The position numbers and the translations under genes were made by a program. This document shows positions 60,631-64,000 of a DNA stretch of 64,000 nt, piece by piece. The stretch comes from JAWKXU01 sp964468045 (lineage in GTDB: Bacteria > Pseudomonadota > Alphaproteobacteria > Sphingomonadales > Sphingomonadaceae): positions 293,864 through 357,863 of the forward strand of contig CAYXTO010000002.1 in assembly GCA_964468045.1 (NCBI GenBank), read 5' to 3'. Below the pieces are notes generated by a model. That model was not told the origin of the DNA, did not search any database, and saw nothing but the letters and a program-made list of their open reading frames with translations. Every line of letters begins with the position of its first letter. Position 1 is the first letter of the stretch.

Positions 60631-61345
60631 GAAGAAAGGACGCTCCTTGACGGGAAGGTTTTGGCAATATGGGGCGTCATTGCTCATTGTCCAACTGGCG
60701 ATAGGCTGCTCGCCATCCACGCCTGAGCGGACCGACGCGCCGAACGGAACCAGGGCGACGGCCACGGCATCAACACCGGCCGCCGATGCCAGGCTCGTCG
60801 TCGTCTTTGGAGACAGCCTGTTCGCCGGCTACAATCTCGCGCCCGATCAAGGTTTTGCGCCCGCGCTGGAACGCGGGCTGGCAACACAGGGAAGCAAGGC
60901 GCGGGTCTTCAATGCCGGCGTATCCGGCGACACCAGCGCGGCAGGGCTCCAGCGGCTTGCCTTCACTCTGGACGGCCTCGACCGCAAGCCCGACCTGATG
61001 ATCGTCGGCCTCGGCGCGAACGACATGCTGCGCGGGCTCAGCCCGGATGCGACCCGCGCCAATCTCGACGCGATATTGGCCGAACTCAAGAAACGCGGGA
61101 TTCCGGCGATGCTGACCGGGATGGTCGCCGCCCCCAATATGGGCGCGGACTATGCCGCGGCCTTCAATTCGATCTATCCCGATCTCGCGAAGAAATACGG
61201 GGTGCCGCTCTACCCGTTCTTCCTCGAGGGCGTGGTGGGGCATCGCGACCTGCTTCTGCCCGATGGCATGCATCCGAACGCCAAGGGCGTGGATGCCATC
61301 GTCACGCGGGTCCTGCCGCTCGTAGCTGCCGATCTGGCGGATTGA
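60629..61345 (+). CDS. tesA: TesA-like SGNH esterase/lysophospholipase, lipoprotein
   Basis: From ATG 60629 the protein has 238 residues. The N-terminus carries a lipoprotein signal with lipobox LAIGC (Cys about residue 27), so it is probably anchored in the membrane. SGNH blocks are VVFGDSLFAGYNL (Ser), GVSGDTSA (Gly), GLGANDMLRGL (Asn) and LPDGMHPNAKG (Asp-x-x-His). TesA-type enzymes hydrolyse acyl esters and thioesters. The link to the YbbAB transporter is long known by context but not understood. Confidence 0.92.
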   Translation: MKKGRSLTGRFWQYGASLLIVQLAIGCSPSTPERTDAPNGTRATATASTPAADARLVVVFGDSLFAGYNLAPDQGFAPALERGLATQGSKARVFNAGVSGDTSAAGLQRLAFTLDGLDRKPDLMIVGLGANDMLRGLSPDATRANLDAILAELKKRGIPAMLTGMVAAPNMGADYAAAFNSIYPDLAKKYGVPLYPFFLEGVVGHRDLLLPDGMHPNAKGVDAIVTRVLPLVAADLAD

Positions 61346-61357
61346 ATAGGGCCGGTC

Positions 61358-62728
61358 CTATACGCCGTCGCTTTTGACGAGACCCAGGTCATTCTCGCCC
61401 GCAGCCCGCCGGCTTGCGGATATCTCGATTGCCGCGGCAAGACCTCCCATCGCGCTATCGCCCAGGACCAGATCGCCATTGAAGGTCGCGACGGCCTTCC
61501 TGGCGATGGCCAGTCCCAGCCCCGAGCTTCCGCCGCCTCGCCCGCTTTCCGACCCCAGTTTCCGGAATGGAAGCAGCGCTTCGCTCCGTTGAGCTGCCGG
61601 GATGCCGGGGCCGTCATCCTCGATCGAAAGGACGATCGGATCGCCCGCCCCCAGCGTGACGCGCACCTGGTTGCCGTGCCGGCATGCATTTTCAACGAGA
61701 TTGCCGAGCGCGCGCTTGAGCGCGAGAGGCTTGAGCCGGACCGGCAACTCGTCCGGGCCCTCATAGCCGATATCGGCGCCGACATCGGATATATTGTCCA
61801 CTAGGGTCATGGCGATCGCCGCCAGGTCGACGAGCTTGTCCTCTTCCTCCGAGCCGCCCTGCATGAAGCCGACGACGGACCCGATGAACTTCTCCATGTC
61901 GACCAGATCGGCCGAGATGGCATCGCGCATCTCTTCATCGGCGAGCAGCGCGGTGCGCAGCCGCAGCCGCTGGATCGGCGTGCGCAAATCATGCGAAACC
62001 GCGATGAGCGCCTGGGCATGATCCTCGATCATCTGGAGAAGCCGCACCTGCATCGCCTGAAAAGCCGTTGCGACGCGGCGAACCTCCCATGGCCCCTCGA
62101 TCTTGATGTCAGGCGTCGCGCCGCGTCCGGTCGCGTCGGCGGCTTCCGCAAGCTCGCTGAGAGGTCGAACCAGGGCCCGCACCATCAGCAAGGCCGCGCC
62201 CAGCACGACCCCGACCAAAAGCAGATGCACCACCATGGTCATGGCAAACGACGGCGGCGAGCCCAGGAAGGGCCGGACCCTGAAAGTCACAAAGCTGCCA
62301 TCGGCAACCCGCAGCGCGCCGAGCAGGTCGCGTTCTCCGCTTTCGCCGGATGGAATGAGGCTGAGGCGCAGATCGCGGCCAGCCAACCGGGGCGCCAGCT
62401 CATCGAGCCGCCCTCGCATCCGGACCAGCTGCGGGTGCGCGGCGCTGGAGTCGGTGATCACGGTGCCCGGCACCCAGTTCAGCGTCATGCCGCGGATCGC
62501 CATGTCCGCCATCAGCGAAGGGCGGGGGCCGGTATCGACCTGGGTAACGATCTGGTCCGCGCTGGCGAGTTGTTCGGCGATCCGCCGGGTCTGTTCCTCG
62601 GAAAGCAAGCCGCGCTCATGCCACTTGATCAGGAACGAATTGCCGGCGAATTCGACCGCGAGCGCCGCCAACAGCACCAGCGCGAGCCGCGCCACCATGC
62701 TCCGGGGCAGAAACCGCCGTAAGATCAT
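61358..62728 (-). CDS. Sensor histidine kinase
   Basis: The 456-residue protein has a first transmembrane helix at about residues 10-28, a periplasmic sensor of about 130 residues, a second helix (TMVVHLLLVGVVLGAALLMV), a HAMP segment, the phospho-acceptor motif ALIAVSHDLRTPIQRLRLR and an ATPase domain with LVENACRHG (N box), IEDDGPGIP (G1) and GGSSGLGLAI (G2). It is of EnvZ/OmpB-like layout. It overlaps its response regulator gene by 4 bases; the signal is unknown. Confidence 0.94.
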   Translation of the reverse strand: MILRRFLPRSMVARLALVLLAALAVEFAGNSFLIKWHERGLLSEEQTRRIAEQLASADQIVTQVDTGPRPSLMADMAIRGMTLNWVPGTVITDSSAAHPQLVRMRGRLDELAPRLAGRDLRLSLIPSGESGERDLLGALRVADGSFVTFRVRPFLGSPPSFAMTMVVHLLLVGVVLGAALLMVRALVRPLSELAEAADATGRGATPDIKIEGPWEVRRVATAFQAMQVRLLQMIEDHAQALIAVSHDLRTPIQRLRLRTALLADEEMRDAISADLVDMEKFIGSVVGFMQGGSEEEDKLVDLAAIAMTLVDNISDVGADIGYEGPDELPVRLKPLALKRALGNLVENACRHGNQVRVTLGAGDPIVLSIEDDGPGIPAAQRSEALLPFRKLGSESGRGGGSSGLGLAIARKAVATFNGDLVLGDSAMGGLAAAIEISASRRAAGENDLGLVKSDGV

Positions 62729-63501
62729 CGTATATCGACGTCCACCGCCAGCATGTAGCCCACGCCGCGAACGGTGCGGATCATCGGCCGGGCCCGGCGA
62801 CCGTCACCCATCTTGCGCCGCAAGCGGCTGATCAGCACATCGATGCTGCGGTCGGAGGATTGGCCCAGCCGCGATCGCGAAAGCTCGAGGAGCCGTTCCC
62901 GGCCGATCATGCGCTGCGGGTTGCGCAACAGGCTCAGCAGCAGCTCATGCTCGGCGGCGGTCAGCTCGACCTCGGCGCCGGAGGGCGTCAGCAGCTCGTG
63001 ATGGCGCGGCCGGTAACGCCAGCCGGCGAATTCGAATTGCTCGGGGGCAGGCAGGTCCAGCGGCACATGCGACGCGCTGGCGCGGCGCAGCACCGCGCGC
63101 ACGCGCGCCAGGACTTCGGAACGTCCAAAAGGCTTGGCGATATAATCGTCCGCCCCAAGGTCGAGGCCGGCCACCCGATCGCGCTCCTGCCCCCGGGCGC
63201 TGATCATGATGATGGGGACCTGGCTTCTTTCGCGGATCATCCGGCAGATGTCGAAGCCGCATTCGTCGGCCAGCATGATGTCGAGGAGGACAAGGTCGAT
63301 CGCACGTTCGCCCATCGTCCGTTGGAGAGCCGCGCTATCCTCGATTCCCGTCGCGTCGTAGCCGCTTTCCCGGAGCAGCCTGGAAAGCAGGGTCCGCACT
63401 CCGGGATCATCGTCGACCACGACAATATGGCAAGGCAGGCGCCGCCTGCTCTCGATTGCGCCGGGTCGCGGGGCCTGGGCGATCTCACTGGTTTGTAACA
63501 A
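62725..63501 (-). CDS. OmpR/PhoB-family response regulator (TTG start)
   Basis: From TTG 63501, with GGAG seven bases upstream, the protein has 258 residues. The receiver domain has IVVVDDDPGVRTLLSRLLRE, the phosphorylated Asp in VLLDIMLADE and Lys in DDYIAKPFGRSE. The winged-helix effector is at residues about 155-255 (LTAAEHELLLSLLRNPQRMI, SDRSIDVLISRLRRKMG). Its gene is divergent from the TonB receptor gene at 63614, a plausible target. Confidence 0.93.
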   Translation of the reverse strand: MLQTSEIAQAPRPGAIESRRRLPCHIVVVDDDPGVRTLLSRLLRESGYDATGIEDSAALQRTMGERAIDLVLLDIMLADECGFDICRMIRERSQVPIIMISARGQERDRVAGLDLGADDYIAKPFGRSEVLARVRAVLRRASASHVPLDLPAPEQFEFAGWRYRPRHHELLTPSGAEVELTAAEHELLLSLLRNPQRMIGRERLLELSRSRLGQSSDRSIDVLISRLRRKMGDGRRARPMIRTVRGVGYMLAVDVDIR

Positions 63502-63613
63502 AGTATTGCTCCTGCTCTATCATGCCCGCTTGGCCATTGACGCCATCAGGGCCTTATCCCAACAGCCGCGCCCACTGATCATGCGAGTTAGTCGCAATAT
63601 CAACGGGGGTACA

Positions 63614-64000
63614 ATGCATAAGTTCAATCATGGCCGATCCAGCCGCAGGACCGCCTTCGTCGGGATATCTGCATTGGCGCTGATGGCAAGCCAGAACGCG
63701 GCCGCCGAAGAGGCGACCGATCAATCCTCGAAGAACGAGATCGTCGTCACGGCCGCCGGTTTCGAGCAGAAGATCACGGAGGCGCCGGCCAGCATCACGG
63801 TCGTCACCGAAGAGGAACTGAAGCAGCGCCCCTATATGACGCTGATCGACGCGGTGCGCGATATCGAGGGGGTCGATGTCGGCGAAACCTCGGACAAGAC
63901 GGGGCAGCGCACCATCAGCATCCGCGGTATGGGTTCGGATTACACGCTGGTCCTGATCGACGGCCGGCGCCAGAACAACCACGGGGACATTTATCCGAAC
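63614..64000 (+). CDS. TonB-dependent receptor, siderophore type, N-terminal part (3' truncated)
   Basis: From ATG 63614 (GGGGG ribosome site) 129 codons fall inside the window. A signal peptide ending near ASQNAAA precedes the TonB-box-like NEIVVTAAGFEQ and a plug domain: APASITVVTEEELKQRPYMT, TISIRGMGSDYTLVLIDGRR and QNNHGDIYPN. The last block is characteristic of the CirA/FepA/colicin-receptor group for catecholate siderophores. The two-component genes diverge from it. Confidence 0.9.
   Translation, partial: MHKFNHGRSSRRTAFVGISALALMASQNAAAEEATDQSSKNEIVVTAAGFEQKITEAPASITVVTEEELKQRPYMTLIDAVRDIEGVDVGETSDKTGQRTISIRGMGSDYTLVLIDGRRQNNHGDIYPN

Overview
The window is GC-rich alphaproteobacterial DNA, most likely from the order Sphingomonadales. 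The evidence is the density of TonB-dependent receptors, hflK-hflC-degP and ftsE-ftsX-acyltransferase clusters of the alphaproteobacterial type, a DUF1674/SDHAF4 gene next to an rsmB homologue, and an FzlA-like glutathione transferase. Genus cannot be fixed from the sequence alone.

Region 1 (1-16600) is the most unusual part. After a truncated TonB-dependent receptor, an AraC/GlxA-type regulator and a TetR regulator, one gene module is present four times. The module consists of an aminoglycoside-phosphotransferase-fold kinase (four copies: 3394, 5761, 8027, 15470), a small all-helical protein of 167-175 residues (four copies: 4580, 5261, 9187, 14961) and a two-domain lipocalin-like protein of 318-322 residues (three copies: 2426, 9711, 13912). 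The gene order differs between copies, most internal junctions are 4-base ATGA/TTGA overlaps, and two paralogous TetR regulators sit beside clear palindromic operators. The same half-site occurs at the divergent promoter at 7956 and over the -10 box of the leader of a second TonB receptor (11316). I read this as one TetR-controlled uptake-and-modification regulon for a hydrophobic, possibly acyl-CoA-linked compound. The substrate is not visible.

Region 2 (16600-21905) is accessory: an Mrr-like nuclease gene with a frameshifted tail, a secreted parallel beta-helix protein, and the broken 3' end of an RHS toxin gene lying directly against a tRNA-Leu(GAG). The RHS frame continues beyond a stop codon into a short domain with a phospholipase-A2-like CxxHDxC motif. 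It is followed by two related small membrane proteins that look like immunity proteins.

Region 3 (22042-48188) is mostly ordinary core genome: zinc-ribbon protein, ftsE, ftsX, ydcF-like, plsC, tyrA, hisC, metX-GNAT-metW, mobA, fzlA-like, msrB, pbp1A, degP, hflC, hflK, mrp, a lone IorB-like molybdo-subunit, hemH, DUF1674, rsmB, msrA, an exported methyltransferase, an N-carbamoylputrescine-amidase-like gene, folK and tRNA-Lys(UUU). A dispersed intergenic repeat of about 80-100 bp with two hairpins occurs four times (5164, 30282, 31363, 35082), three of them between convergent genes.

Region 4 (48113-50286) is a decayed genomic island of about 2 kb in tRNA-Lys, bounded by perfect 48-bp direct repeats. 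It holds fragments of a type ISP restriction enzyme, an NTPase/nuclease defence protein and an integrase that lacks its catalytic domain.

Region 5 (50475-64000) returns to core-like genes: two ABC export systems (an HlyD/permease/ATPase set and a YbbA/YbbP pair beside a TesA-like esterase), an LD-carboxypeptidase, a zinc alcohol dehydrogenase, a two-component system and the start of a siderophore-type TonB receptor that runs off the window.
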